Of a stretch of DNA of 64,000 nt, positions 26,074 through 34,306 are shown piece by piece. The notes under the pieces are model-generated. The model did not search any database, had not been told where the DNA came from, and saw only the letters and a list, made by a program, of their open reading frames with translations. The DNA lies in NCBI RefSeq assembly GCF_039839375.1, contig NZ_JBDOQU010000020.1:18127-82126 (forward strand), written 5' to 3'. This stretch comes from JBDOQU01 sp039839375 (GTDB taxonomy: Bacteria > Pseudomonadota > Alphaproteobacteria > DSM-16000 > Inquilinaceae). Position numbers and translations under genes: made by a program. Positions within the stretch are counted from its first letter, which is position 1; the number at the start of each line of letters is the position of its first letter.

Positions 26074-27216
26074 ATGACGGCGGCCGCGCCTTCGGTCCTG
26101 CTGATCGCCTGCGGCGCGCTGGCGCGGGAGACGCTGGCGGTCGTCCGGGCCAGCCGACTGGACCATATCGCCGTCACCTGCCTGCCGGCGATTCTGCACA
26201 ACCGGCCGAACCTGATTCCCGACCGGTTGCGCCAGCGCATCCGCACCGCGCGCGGCCAGGGCTATGACCGCATCTTCGTCCTCTACGCCGATTGCGGCAC
26301 GGGCGGCGGCATCGACGCGGTCTGCGCGGAGGAGGGGGCGGAGCGCATCGCCGGCCCCCATTGCTACAGCTTCTATGCCGGGGCGGAGACATTCGATGCG
26401 CTGATGGAGGAGGAGATCGGCACCTTCTTCCTGACCGACTATCTGGCCCGTCATTTCGACCGGCTGGTGATGGAGGGGCTGGGCCTTGACCGCCACCCGG
26501 AACTCCGCGAACTGATGTTCGGCCATTACCGCCGGCTGATCTACCTGTCCCAGACCGACGACCCGGCCCTGCTGGAAAAAGCGCGCACCGCCGCCGCCCG
26601 CCTCGCCCTAACCTTCGAACACCGCCCCACCGGGTACGGTGAACTGGCGACTTTTGTCCGGCGTGCCGCCGAAGCCCCCTCACCCCGGCCCTCTCCCACA
26701 AGGCGAGAGGGAGAAACAAAGCCCTCTCCCCTCGTGGGAGAGGGAGGGGCCCGGCGGAGCCGGGAGGGTGAGGGGGGTGCTCTTCTCAACCGTGCTCGCG
26801 ATTTAAGACATAACTCCACCACCGCCGAACGCCGCCTTTGGCGCGCCCTGCGCAGCCGTCAGTTCGAAGGCTGGAAATTCTGCCGGCAGGTGCCGTTCCA
26901 CTCGTATGTGCTGGATTTCGTCTGCTTCGACGCTCGGCTGGTCGTGGAGGTCGATGGCGGCCAGCACGCCGACCGCCGTGAAGCCGACCTGAAGCGCACG
27001 CGCGCGCTGGAATCCGAAGGATTCGAAGTCGCCCGGTTCTGGAATAACGAGGTGATGGGAAACCTCGACGGCGTGCTGAAATCCCTCCGCCAGCGCCTGG
27101 GCCCGCCACCCCCTCACCCCGACCCTCTCCCACGAGGGGAGAGGGAGAAAAAGCCCTCTCCCCTCGTGGGAGAGGGAGGGACCCGGCGAAGCCGGGAGGG
27201 TGAGGGGGCTCGCTGA
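26074..27216 (+). CDS. DUF1638 protein fused in frame to a DUF559 endonuclease-like domain
   Basis: Residues about 1-200 form a DUF1638 protein (LIACGALARETLAV, FVLYADCGTGGGIDAVCAEE, GPHCYSFYAGAE, LTDYLARHFDRLV), a standard but uncharacterised partner in corrinoid methyltransfer clusters. Its natural end appears to be TGYGELATFVRRAAEA. The frame then runs through a palindromic repeat (~34 residues) and a DUF559 domain (about 236-345, TTAERRLWRALRSRQF, YVLDFVCFDARLVVEVDGGQ with the nuclease-like D...E-x-D pattern). It ends in a second repeat. The DUF559 part has no start codon of its own. Whether the fusion is made as one protein is unknown. The start is ATG 26074, or GTG 26071. Confidence 0.85.
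   Translation: MTAAAPSVLLIACGALARETLAVVRASRLDHIAVTCLPAILHNRPNLIPDRLRQRIRTARGQGYDRIFVLYADCGTGGGIDAVCAEEGAERIAGPHCYSFYAGAETFDALMEEEIGTFFLTDYLARHFDRLVMEGLGLDRHPELRELMFGHYRRLIYLSQTDDPALLEKARTAAARLALTFEHRPTGYGELATFVRRAAEAPSPRPSPTRREGETKPSPLVGEGGARRSREGEGGALLNRARDLRHNSTTAERRLWRALRSRQFEGWKFCRQVPFHSYVLDFVCFDARLVVEVDGGQHADRREADLKRTRALESEGFEVARFWNNEVMGNLDGVLKSLRQRLGPPPPHPDPLPRGEREKKPSPLVGEGGTRRSREGEGAR
26676..26777 (+). repeat. Long copy of the palindromic repeat, left flank of the DUF559 module
   Basis: About 100 bases contain two CTCTCCC/GGGAGAG hairpins, then CCCGGCGGAGCCGGG, bordered by CCCTCACC and GGGTGAGG. It is nearly identical, and in the same orientation, to the copy at 27110-27208. Both are translated as part of the fusion gene. 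Confidence 0.92.
27110..27208 (+). repeat. Long copy of the palindromic repeat, right flank of the DUF559 module
   Basis: This is the direct repeat of 26676-26777, with only a few differences (for example CACGAGGGGAG for CACAAGGCGAG). It encodes the last ~33 residues of the fusion protein and ends 8 bases before its stop codon. Confidence 0.92.
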
Positions 27217-27219
27217 CCC

Positions 27220-27522
27220 ATGCCGCAAATCACCATCCTCTATTGGCGGGACATTCCCTCCCAAATCGTCGCCTCCGCCGGCCGGCGGAACCAGGTGAAA
27301 CTGCTGCTGTCCCAGCGCTTCCAGGACACGATCGACCGCGCCGCCATGCGCGGCGGGGCGCGGGGGGCGGACGCCTATCTGGAGGAATGGCGGCGCGGCG
27401 AGCCGGCGGAGTGCGGCGACGACCTCCAGGCGGAGGCGGACGCGCTGGCGTCCCGGCTGGAGGCGGCGTTCGACGATGCCCGCCTGAAGGCGCTGGTCGC
27501 ATCCGGCGGCGTTACCTCATGA
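27220..27522 (+). CDS. 'Virulence factor' family small protein of corrinoid clusters
   Basis: This 100-residue protein begins MPQITILYWRDIPSQIVASA and continues GRRNQVKLLLSQRFQDTIDR, the signature of the Pfam family named virulence factor (PF13769). In practice the family is found beside MttB, corrinoid protein and methyl-H4folate methyltransferase genes. The name is historical, and no function is established. Its ATG lies 3 bases after the stop of the DUF1638/DUF559 fusion gene, so it is in the same operon. The small acidic/basic protein has no membrane segment. Confidence 0.85.
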   Translation: MPQITILYWRDIPSQIVASAGRRNQVKLLLSQRFQDTIDRAAMRGGARGADAYLEEWRRGEPAECGDDLQAEADALASRLEAAFDDARLKALVASGGVTS

Positions 27523-27639
27523 CGCCGGGCCTCATGACGCCCGCATGATACTCCATGCCGCACCGGAGCGATCGACGGAACCCTTCGGACCCGTAGGGTT
27601 TTCCCCGGACAAGGCTCATCTGGCGAAAAGGGATCGCGC

Positions 27640-28554
27640 ATGACCGATACGGTGGTGTCCTCCGCGACGAAGGAGGTGGCGATCGGCTTCGACCGGCCCT
27701 TCGTCATTATTGGCGAGCGCATCAATCCCACCGGCCGCAAGTTGCTGGCGGCGGAGATGGCGGCCGGCGATTTCTCCCGCGTGGTGTCCGACGCCATGGC
27801 CCAGGTCGAGGCCGGGGCGCACATGCTGGACGTGAACGCCGGCATCCCGCTGGCCGACGAGCCGGCCATCCTTGCGGAGACGATCAGGCTGGTGCAGTCG
27901 ATCACCGACGTTCCGCTCTCGATCGATTCCTCCATCGTCGCCGCGCTGGAGGCCGGGCTTGCGGTCTATCAAGGCAAGGCGCTGGTGAATTCGGTGACGG
28001 GAGAGGAGGAGCGGCTGGAGGCGGTGCTGCCGCTCATCAAGAAGTACGGCGCGGCCGTCGTCGCGATCTCCAATGACGAGACCGGCATTTCCGAGGATCC
28101 CGACGAACGTTTCGCCGTGGCGAAGAGGATCGTCGAGCATGCGGCCGATTACGGCATCCCGGCGTCGGACATCGTGGTCGATCCGCTGGTCATGCCGGTC
28201 GGCGCGATCAATGTCGCCGGGGCGACGGCGTTCAAAATCATCCGCCGGTTGCGGGAGGAACTGAAGGTCAACACGACCTGCGGGGCCTCCAACATCTCCT
28301 TCGGCCTGCCCAATCGCCACGGGCTGAATGCGGCCTTCCTCTCTATGGCGATCGGCGCGGGCATGACCTGCGCGATCACCAACCCGCTCCATGCGGAGGA
28401 GATGACCGGCGTGATGGGCGCGGACGTGATGATGGGGCACGACCCCAACTGCGCCCGCTGGATCCGCAAGTTCCGCGAACCGGCGGCCGAAGGGGCCGAA
28501 GCCGCGGGCGGCCGCGGCGGCAGGGAAGGCCGCCGCCGCCGGGCCGTCGGATAA
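27640..28554 (+). CDS. Methyl-H4folate:corrinoid methyltransferase (pterin-binding, MtgA-like)
   Basis: The 304-residue protein is a pterin-binding TIM barrel. Its motifs are VIIGERINPTGRK near residue 23, MLDVNAGIPL near 63, PLSIDSS near 88, KALVNSVTGEEERL near 109, VVAISNDETGI, VDPLVMPVGA near 182 and GASNISFGLPNR near 225. Members move methyl groups between a corrinoid protein and tetrahydrofolate, as AcsE and MtgA do. Here the direction is likely methyl-corrinoid to H4folate, feeding C1 metabolism. An AAGGGA precedes the ATG. The C-terminal 25 residues are Gly/Arg-rich and look disordered. Confidence 0.9.
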   Translation: MTDTVVSSATKEVAIGFDRPFVIIGERINPTGRKLLAAEMAAGDFSRVVSDAMAQVEAGAHMLDVNAGIPLADEPAILAETIRLVQSITDVPLSIDSSIVAALEAGLAVYQGKALVNSVTGEEERLEAVLPLIKKYGAAVVAISNDETGISEDPDERFAVAKRIVEHAADYGIPASDIVVDPLVMPVGAINVAGATAFKIIRRLREELKVNTTCGASNISFGLPNRHGLNAAFLSMAIGAGMTCAITNPLHAEEMTGVMGADVMMGHDPNCARWIRKFREPAAEGAEAAGGRGGREGRRRRAVG

Positions 28555-28567
28555 TAGGAGAAGGGCG

Positions 28568-30646
28568 GTGACGCTCACCAACAGGCGCGCGGAGCCACCG
28601 CCGGAAGGCGGGCAGACGGACGCCTCCGACAGGTCGGAGACCGGGGAAGCGCTGGTCGTCTTCACGCCGTCGGGCAGGCGCGGACGGTTCCCTCGCGGCT
28701 CCACAGTATTGGAGGCCGCGCGTTCGCTGGGCGTCGATATCGACAGCGTATGCGGCGGCCGGTCGATCTGCGGGCGCTGTCAGGTGGAGATCGGGGAAGG
28801 CAGGTTCGCCAAACACGGCATCGACAGCCGCGCCTTCCATGTGACCGAGGCGACGCCGGGCGAGGCGCGCTACGCCGACAAGCGGGGGCTCGCGGCCGGG
28901 CGGCGGCTCTCCTGCCAGTCCCGCATCCAGGGCGACCTGGTCATCGACGTGCCGCCGGAAAGCCAGGTCCACAAGCAGGTCATCCGCAAGCGCGCCGAGG
29001 TCCGGGCGATCGAGGTCGATCCGGAGGTCAAGCTGCATTATGTGGAGGTCGCCGAACCCGACCTGCACGATCCTTCCGGCGATCTCCGCCGGCTGGAGGA
29101 TGCGCTGCGCCAGCAATGGGAGATCGGGGATCTGTCCTGCGACCTCCGCGTCCTCCAGACCGTGCAGAAGGCGCTGCGCGACGGCGACTGGAAGGTGACC
29201 GTCGCGGTCCGCGAGGGAGAAAGGCTGCTGACCGTCTGGCCTGGCTTCCATGACAGGATCTACGGCATCGCCTTCGACATCGGCTCCACCACCATCGCCG
29301 CCCATCTCTGCGATCTGGAGACGGGCGAGGTTCTGGCGGCGGGCGGCCGGATGAACCCGCAGATCCGCTTCGGCGAGGATCTGATGAGCCGGGTTTCCTA
29401 CATCATGATGAATCCGGGCGGCGAGGCTGCGCTGACCGCCGCCGTGCGGGAGGCGTTGAACGCCCTGGCGGGGGAGGTGGCGGCGGAAGCCGGGATCGAC
29501 CTCAACAACATCCTGGAGGTCACGATCGTCGGCAACCCGATCATGCATCATCTGGTGCTGGGCATCGATCCGACGGAGCTGGGCGGCGCGCCCTTCGCGC
29601 TCGCCACCGATCAGGCGCTGAACATCTGGGCCAGCGAGATCGACCTGCGGATCAATCCCGACGGCCGCGCCTATGTGCTGCCCTGCATCGCCGGCCATGT
29701 CGGGGCGGACACGGCCGCCGTCATCCTGTCGGAGACGCCCTATTTGTCGGACGAGCTGCGACTGGTCGTCGATGTCGGCACGAATGCGGAGATCGTGCTC
29801 GGCAACCGGCAGCGGTTGCTCGCCTGCTCAAGCCCGACCGGGCCGGCCTTCGAGGGCGCGCAGATTTCCTGCGGCCAGCGCGCCGCGCCCGGCGCGATCG
29901 AGCGGGTGCGGATCGACCCTGAGACGCTGGAGCCCCGGTTCCGGATCATCGGCGGCGATCTCTGGTCGGACGAACCCGGATTCTACGATATGGCGGTCCG
30001 CACCGGCGTCACCGGCATCTGCGGGTCGGGCATCATCGAGGTGCTGGCGGAGATGTACCTGGCCGGCATCCTCACTGCCGACGGCGTGATCGACGGATCG
30101 CTCGCGGCGCGGTCGCCGCGCATCGTGCCGGACGGCCGCACCTTCTCCTACGTCCTCCAATACGCCGATGGCCTGTCGACGGAGAAGCGGATCACCCAGA
30201 CCGACGTCCGGGCGGTCCAGCTCGCCAAGGCGGCGCTCTATGCCGGTATCCGGCTGCTGATGGACAGGATGGGCGTGGAATCGGTCGACCGCATCACGCT
30301 GGCCGGCGCGTTCGGCAGCCATATCGACGTGAAATACGCGATGGTGCTGGGTCTCATCCCCGATTGCGACCTGGCGAAGGTCGGATCGGCCGGCAACGCG
30401 GCGGGCACCGGCGCGCGCATCGCGCTGGTCAACCGATCCTCTCGCGCGGAGATCGAGCGCGTCGTCCGTCAGGTGGAGAAGGTGGAGACGGCTGTGGAGC
30501 CGAAATTCCAGGACCATTTCGTCCGCGCCATGGCCATCCCCCACAAATCCGATCCCTTCCCCAACCTCCGCGCCGCCGTGACCCTGCCTGAGCCGAGGGA
30601 GGCCGCTGGGCCGGAGGAGGGAAGGCGGAGACGTAGGCGAGGGTAA
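28568..30646 (+). CDS. RACo-type reductive activator of corrinoid protein (2Fe-2S plus ASKHA domain)
   Basis: This ATP-dependent activator should reduce inactive cob(II)alamin in the corrinoid carrier back to cob(I)alamin. The 692-residue protein has an N-terminal [2Fe-2S] ferredoxin domain (residues about 30-120, cysteines in VCGGRSICGRCQ and the later RLSCQS), a linker, and a large ASKHA ATPase part (about 225-660) with YGIAFDIGSTTIAAHLCDLE, VDVGTNAEIVLGN near 400, GICGSGIIEVLAEMYLAGI near 482 and ITLAGAFGSHID near 577. It starts with GTG at 28568, behind an AGGAGA. Such activators are best known from anaerobes. Here it is the last gene of the corrinoid operon. Confidence 0.92.
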   Translation: MTLTNRRAEPPPEGGQTDASDRSETGEALVVFTPSGRRGRFPRGSTVLEAARSLGVDIDSVCGGRSICGRCQVEIGEGRFAKHGIDSRAFHVTEATPGEARYADKRGLAAGRRLSCQSRIQGDLVIDVPPESQVHKQVIRKRAEVRAIEVDPEVKLHYVEVAEPDLHDPSGDLRRLEDALRQQWEIGDLSCDLRVLQTVQKALRDGDWKVTVAVREGERLLTVWPGFHDRIYGIAFDIGSTTIAAHLCDLETGEVLAAGGRMNPQIRFGEDLMSRVSYIMMNPGGEAALTAAVREALNALAGEVAAEAGIDLNNILEVTIVGNPIMHHLVLGIDPTELGGAPFALATDQALNIWASEIDLRINPDGRAYVLPCIAGHVGADTAAVILSETPYLSDELRLVVDVGTNAEIVLGNRQRLLACSSPTGPAFEGAQISCGQRAAPGAIERVRIDPETLEPRFRIIGGDLWSDEPGFYDMAVRTGVTGICGSGIIEVLAEMYLAGILTADGVIDGSLAARSPRIVPDGRTFSYVLQYADGLSTEKRITQTDVRAVQLAKAALYAGIRLLMDRMGVESVDRITLAGAFGSHIDVKYAMVLGLIPDCDLAKVGSAGNAAGTGARIALVNRSSRAEIERVVRQVEKVETAVEPKFQDHFVRAMAIPHKSDPFPNLRAAVTLPEPREAAGPEEGRRRRRRG

Positions 30647-30652
30647 ACCATT

Positions 30653-30710
30653 TTCACCCTCTCCCGCCTGCGGGAGAGGGAGGGACCCGCAAAGCGGGAG
30701 GGTGAGGGTG
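30653..30710 (+). repeat. Short copy of the palindromic repeat between convergent genes
   Basis: CTCTCCCGCCTGCGGGAGAG and CCCGCAAAGCGGG form two hairpins bordered by TCACCCT and AGGGTGAGG. It fills the space between the activator gene and the convergent BHMT gene and may serve as a bidirectional end for transcripts. Confidence 0.88.
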
Positions 30711-30711
30711 T

Positions 30712-31716
30712 CTACCCCCGCCGTCGTTTCCGTTCCCGCCTTTCCTCGCCATCCGTCTTGGCCGGCGCGTTCAGCGGGCCCAGCGCCGCCGCCACCGCCT
30801 CCAGGCTCGGCGGATCGCGTCTTGGCCTCGTCCCCACAGCCTCGACCATCGCCCTGATGTGGGCGGCGGTGTTGCCGCAGCAGCCGCCGATGATCCGGGC
30901 GCCGGCGTCGCGGGCGAGCGCGGCATAGTCGGCCATCACGTCCGGGCTGCCGTCATAATGGATGTGCCCCGCGCGGTATTGCGGGATGCCGGCATTGCCC
31001 TTGGCGACGACGACCGCTTCCGGCCCCGCGGCGGCGACCAGCCCCAGCACGGATTCCAGAAGCTGGCTGGGGCCGATCCCGCAATTGGCTCCGATCGCGA
31101 CGGGCGGGACCGGCAGACCGGCGGCCAGTTTCGCCGCCTCCGCCGTGGTCACGCCCATCATGGTGCGGCCATGGGTGTCGAAGGTCAGCGTCGCCACGAT
31201 TGGCAGGCCCGTACGCGCCGCGCCGGCGACCGCGGCCGTCAGCTCGTCCATGGCGGAGATGGTCTCGATCCACAAGAGATCGACCCCACCCTCCTTCAGC
31301 GCCTCGGCCTGGGCGGCGAAAGCCTCCTCCGCCTCCGCCGTGGACAGCGCGCCGACCGGGGCCATGATGTCGCCCGTCGGACCCATCGACCCGGCGACCA
31401 GCACCTTATGACCGGCCTGGTCGGCGACATTCCGCGCGACTTCCGCCGCCGCGCGGTTCAACTCGCCCACCCGGCCCTGTAGCTGGTGCAGCATCAGCCG
31501 CCGCGCATTGCCGCCGAAGCTGTTGGTAAGCACGATGTCCGACCCGGCCTCGACGAATCCCCGATGCACCTCCGCCACCCGGTCGGGATGGTCGACGTTC
31601 CACAATTCCGGATTGTCCCCGGTCTCCAGCCCCAGGGCGAACAGGCTGGTGCCCATCGCGCCGTCGGCGAACAGGACGGGCTTGCGGGATAGAAGGTCGC
31701 GAATCGGGTCTGTCAT
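30712..31716 (-). CDS. bmt: Betaine-homocysteine S-methyltransferase family protein
   Basis: The 334-residue homocysteine S-methyltransferase-domain protein should move a methyl group from glycine betaine to homocysteine, giving dimethylglycine and methionine. It has the N-terminal FADGAMGTSLFALGL near residue 16, VLTNSFGGNARRL near 63, the zinc ligand Cys in IGANCGIGP near 210, and the paired ligands in IIGGCCGNTA near 290. The start at 31716 (MTDPIRDLL) gives the usual length; longer frames upstream are poor. The basic tail (EERRERKRRRG) is an addition. It is convergent with the corrinoid operon and adds a second betaine demethylation route. Confidence 0.88.
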   Translation of the reverse strand: MTDPIRDLLSRKPVLFADGAMGTSLFALGLETGDNPELWNVDHPDRVAEVHRGFVEAGSDIVLTNSFGGNARRLMLHQLQGRVGELNRAAAEVARNVADQAGHKVLVAGSMGPTGDIMAPVGALSTAEAEEAFAAQAEALKEGGVDLLWIETISAMDELTAAVAGAARTGLPIVATLTFDTHGRTMMGVTTAEAAKLAAGLPVPPVAIGANCGIGPSQLLESVLGLVAAAGPEAVVVAKGNAGIPQYRAGHIHYDGSPDVMADYAALARDAGARIIGGCCGNTAAHIRAMVEAVGTRPRRDPPSLEAVAAALGPLNAPAKTDGEERRERKRRRG

Positions 31717-31961
31717 CTGGCGCGGTCGCATCGTCGGTTGGCGGTCAGGCGCGGCAGGATGCCTCGAAGCCTTTCCTATCGATGGCGCTGGATGCGCCGC
31801 CCGATAGTCCAGCGGCGTCTTCCGGCCGGCGCAAGCCGAAATTTTTCGGGAAGCGGGGTTGGCGGCCCGTGTTCGACGCGTTAACCAATTCGTGACAAGT
31901 GGCGAATTAGAATCACATTGATTCGATTGGAGATTCGCCCCCAACAGCCTGATCCGGCCCT

Positions 31962-32696
31962 ATGCGCACCCATCCTATCCATCGCCGCCTGTTACGACAC
32001 TGCCTGTTCCTTCTGGCCTTCCTCATCGCCCTTCCGGCGATGGCGGCGCAGGAGGAGGAGCCCGCCGCCCTGCTGGTCGGCCCACTCAGCGCGCCTTCCG
32101 GAACCGCCAGCAGCCCGGCCTTCCTTCGGCCGGACGTGAGCGGGTCTCGGGACTGGCGGACCGGCGTGCGGGCGCGGGAAAGCTACTGGCTTCGAAGCAC
32201 GACCGAGAACTATACGCTGAGCGGCGGCGTCAGCTTCGCCGGAAAGGCATGGCAGGGTGGGCGGACTCGCGCCGCCGACATGGTGGTCGGGGCGGAGGCT
32301 TCCTGGCGGCCGTTGCACGATCCGGTGACGGCCTTCCGCGTCGATATCGACGGCCGCTACGACGCGGTCGGTGATTCGGTGATCATGCACGGTGCAGCCG
32401 TGACCAAGCTGACCCAGCCGCGATTCTACGTCCTCTACCGCGTCGACGCAGACTATACTATGGCCAGCGATGGCGACGGTTCCTTGTCCAGCCGAACCAG
32501 CCTCGCGCTCCGCCATATCGGCAGCGGGCTCGGCATTTCCGCCATCGCCTTCCTGACACCGGCGGAGTGGGAGACCGACCTGTTCCTGGATTTCAGCCGG
32601 CGGGTCTTCGACCATCTGACCCTGACCGGACGGGTGGAGAACCCGTTCGAACAGATGAACGTCGCCGTCGGGGCGCGGTTCGACCTCCGGTTCTAG
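31962..32696 (+). CDS. Putative outer membrane beta-barrel protein, unknown function
   Basis: The 244-residue protein has a signal peptide (about residues 1-29, ending LPAMAAQ). The rest shows alternating polar/hydrophobic strands (SGGVSFAGKAW, VVGAEASWRP, FRVDIDGRYDAV, VLYRVDADYTM) and ends NVAVGARFDLRF, with the C-terminal phenylalanine typical of outer membrane barrels. About ten strands can be guessed. I do not recognise the family. It is divergent from the BHMT gene across a 245-base gap that contains the small inverted repeat AATCA-CAT-TGATT near 31911. Confidence 0.62.
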   Translation: MRTHPIHRRLLRHCLFLLAFLIALPAMAAQEEEPAALLVGPLSAPSGTASSPAFLRPDVSGSRDWRTGVRARESYWLRSTTENYTLSGGVSFAGKAWQGGRTRAADMVVGAEASWRPLHDPVTAFRVDIDGRYDAVGDSVIMHGAAVTKLTQPRFYVLYRVDADYTMASDGDGSLSSRTSLALRHIGSGLGISAIAFLTPAEWETDLFLDFSRRVFDHLTLTGRVENPFEQMNVAVGARFDLRF

Positions 32697-32767
32697 GACC
32701 CCGGCCCCTTCCTTCCTCCCCGCGCGTCGGGCATAACCCCTCCCGCGCCGATGCGAGAGGAAGATTG

Positions 32768-33253
32768 ATGATTGTCGATGAACTGCTGATCCGCGATGCC
32801 GCCGATGGCGATTCGGCGGGGCTGATCGCCCTCATCGACGCCATCTTCCGGGAATATCCGGGTTGTGTGCTGGACCTGCAGGACGACATGCCCGACCTGC
32901 TGCGCCCGGCCAGCGCCTTCGCGGAGAAGGGCGGCCGGCTCTGGATCGTGGAGCGGGACGGGGAGATCGTCGCCTGCATCGGCTGCCGCTTCGACGGGCC
33001 GGAGGCGGAGCTGCTGCGGCTCTATGTCGGACGTGCGGCGCGGGGCGGCGGGATCGGCACGCGACTGGTCGCCCTGGTGGAGGATGCGGCGCGGCGGGTC
33101 GATTGCACGCGGATGGTGCTCTGGACCGACACCCGCTTCACGGACGCTCACCGGCTCTATGAAAGGCTGGGCTATGTCCGGCAGGAAGGGAGCCGGGCGC
33201 TGAACGACCTCTCCAACAGCGTCGAATATTGCTATCGCAAGGCGATGGCCTGA
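32768..33253 (+). CDS. GNAT-family N-acetyltransferase
   Basis: The 161-residue protein fits the GNAT fold. The acetyl-CoA pyrophosphate loop lies in RLYVGRAARGGGIGTRLVAL near residues 82-100 (R-G-x-G-I-G), and the C-terminal RLYERLGYVRQEGSRAL segment is typical. It starts at ATG 32768 after GAGAGG; a longer frame upstream overlaps the barrel gene and is not needed. The substrate is unknown. It is convergent with rpsU, with a hairpin between them. Confidence 0.86.
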   Translation: MIVDELLIRDAADGDSAGLIALIDAIFREYPGCVLDLQDDMPDLLRPASAFAEKGGRLWIVERDGEIVACIGCRFDGPEAELLRLYVGRAARGGGIGTRLVALVEDAARRVDCTRMVLWTDTRFTDAHRLYERLGYVRQEGSRALNDLSNSVEYCYRKAMA

Positions 33254-33286
33254 TCGCTTCGACCCGCTCGGGAACGCGCGCAAGAC

Positions 33287-33316
33287 AAAACCGCCCAGGC
33301 AACGGGGCCGGGCGGT
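33287..33316 (-). terminator. Rho-independent terminator of rpsU
   Basis: On the minus strand ACCGCCC (33316-33310) pairs with GGGCGGT (33294-33288 region) around a C-rich loop, and is followed by TTTTGTCTTG. It lies about 55 bases beyond the rpsU stop codon. Confidence 0.75.
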
Positions 33317-33371
33317 CTCATCCAGCATTCATTCGCGGCGTCCTGAAAACGCCGCCGAGAATGTCGCGGGG

Positions 33372-33575
33372 CTAGTAGCCCTCGCGCTCCAGGCGCTTGC
33401 GCAGCAGCTTCCGGGCGCGGCGCACGGCCTCCGCCTTTTCGCGCGCACGCTTCTCCGAGGGCTTCTCGTAGTTGCGGCGCAGCTTCATCTCGCGGAAAAT
33501 GCCTTCGCGCTGCATCTTCTTCTTCAGCGCGCGAAGGGCCTGGTCGACATTGTTGTCACGAACTTGAACTTGCAC
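33372..33575 (-). CDS. rpsU: 30S ribosomal protein S21
   Basis: The 67-residue basic protein reads (M)QVQVRDNNVDQALRALKKK, then MQREGIFREMKLRRNYEKPS, a textbook S21 (bS21). It starts at GTG 33573-33575 behind AAAGGAG. Length and sequence fit the alphaproteobacterial family. It is a single-gene unit ending in a terminator. S21 sits at the 30S platform near the anti-Shine-Dalgarno region. Confidence 0.97.
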   Translation of the reverse strand: MQVQVRDNNVDQALRALKKKMQREGIFREMKLRRNYEKPSEKRAREKAEAVRRARKLLRKRLEREGY

Positions 33576-33754
33576 GTTAGTTCGTCGCTCCTTTCGGGGA
33601 CACTCAAAGGTCAATGGTCCACAGAAAACCGTTGGCTCCCGCCCGTAAGGCGGGTCCAAGGGCGCAGTGTCTATCACGGGCGGCTCCGCTTGCCAAGATC
33701 GGATGCGCCCCAGATTTCGCGGAATTTCAAGAACCGGAACGAAGGCTCGAAACC

Positions 33755-34306
33755 ATGACCCTGTTGAAGATCGCACTTATGGGACGTCCCGTGCTGCGCC
33801 GGAAGGCGGCGCCGATCGAGGATCCCACCGATCCGGCGGTGGCGGTCCTGGCGCGCGACATGATCGAAACGATGGAGGATGCCGGCGGCGTCGGGCTGGC
33901 GGCCCCGCAAATCCATGTCGATCGCCGGATCATCGTCTTCCGGGCGCCGGCGGAGCGCCTGACCGCCGGGGAGGATCCTCCGCCCGAGGGCGTGACGGTC
34001 CTGGTCAATCCGGTCGTCGAGCCGCTGGACGATACGATCGCGCTCGGCCTGGAAGGATGTCTCTCCATACCGGGCCTGCGCGGGCTGGTGCCGCGCCACG
34101 ACCGCATCCGCTATTCCGGCACCGGGCTGGATGGCGGCCGGATCGAGCGGGAGGCGACGGGCTTTCATGCCCGTGTCGTCCAGCATGAGGTCGATCATCT
34201 GGACGGCATTCTCTATCTCGACCGCATGGACAGGATGGAAACGCTCGTCTTCGACAGCGAACTGCACCATCTCCTTGAGAAGGAGGAAGAAACCGATGAC
34301 GACTGA
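33755..34306 (+). CDS. def: Peptide deformylase
   Basis: This enzyme removes the formyl group from nascent proteins. The 183-residue enzyme has all three motifs: GVGLAAPQI near residue 47, EGCLSIPG near 106 (metal Cys) and HEVDHLDGILY near 148 (HExxH metal site). The start at ATG 33755 (MTLLKIALMGRP) gives the normal length; the frame extends upstream but without merit. In place of the commoner fmt partner, the next gene is a COQ9-family gene overlapping by 11 bases. The genome may hold another def copy with fmt. Confidence 0.95.
   Translation: MTLLKIALMGRPVLRRKAAPIEDPTDPAVAVLARDMIETMEDAGGVGLAAPQIHVDRRIIVFRAPAERLTAGEDPPPEGVTVLVNPVVEPLDDTIALGLEGCLSIPGLRGLVPRHDRIRYSGTGLDGGRIEREATGFHARVVQHEVDHLDGILYLDRMDRMETLVFDSELHHLLEKEEETDDD

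Noticed and set aside
33335..33355. Second terminator for rpsU (GCGGCGT...ACGCCGC hairpin)
   Set aside because: It has a good 7-bp stem but no T-run on either side. The hairpin at 33287-33316 is the better terminator.
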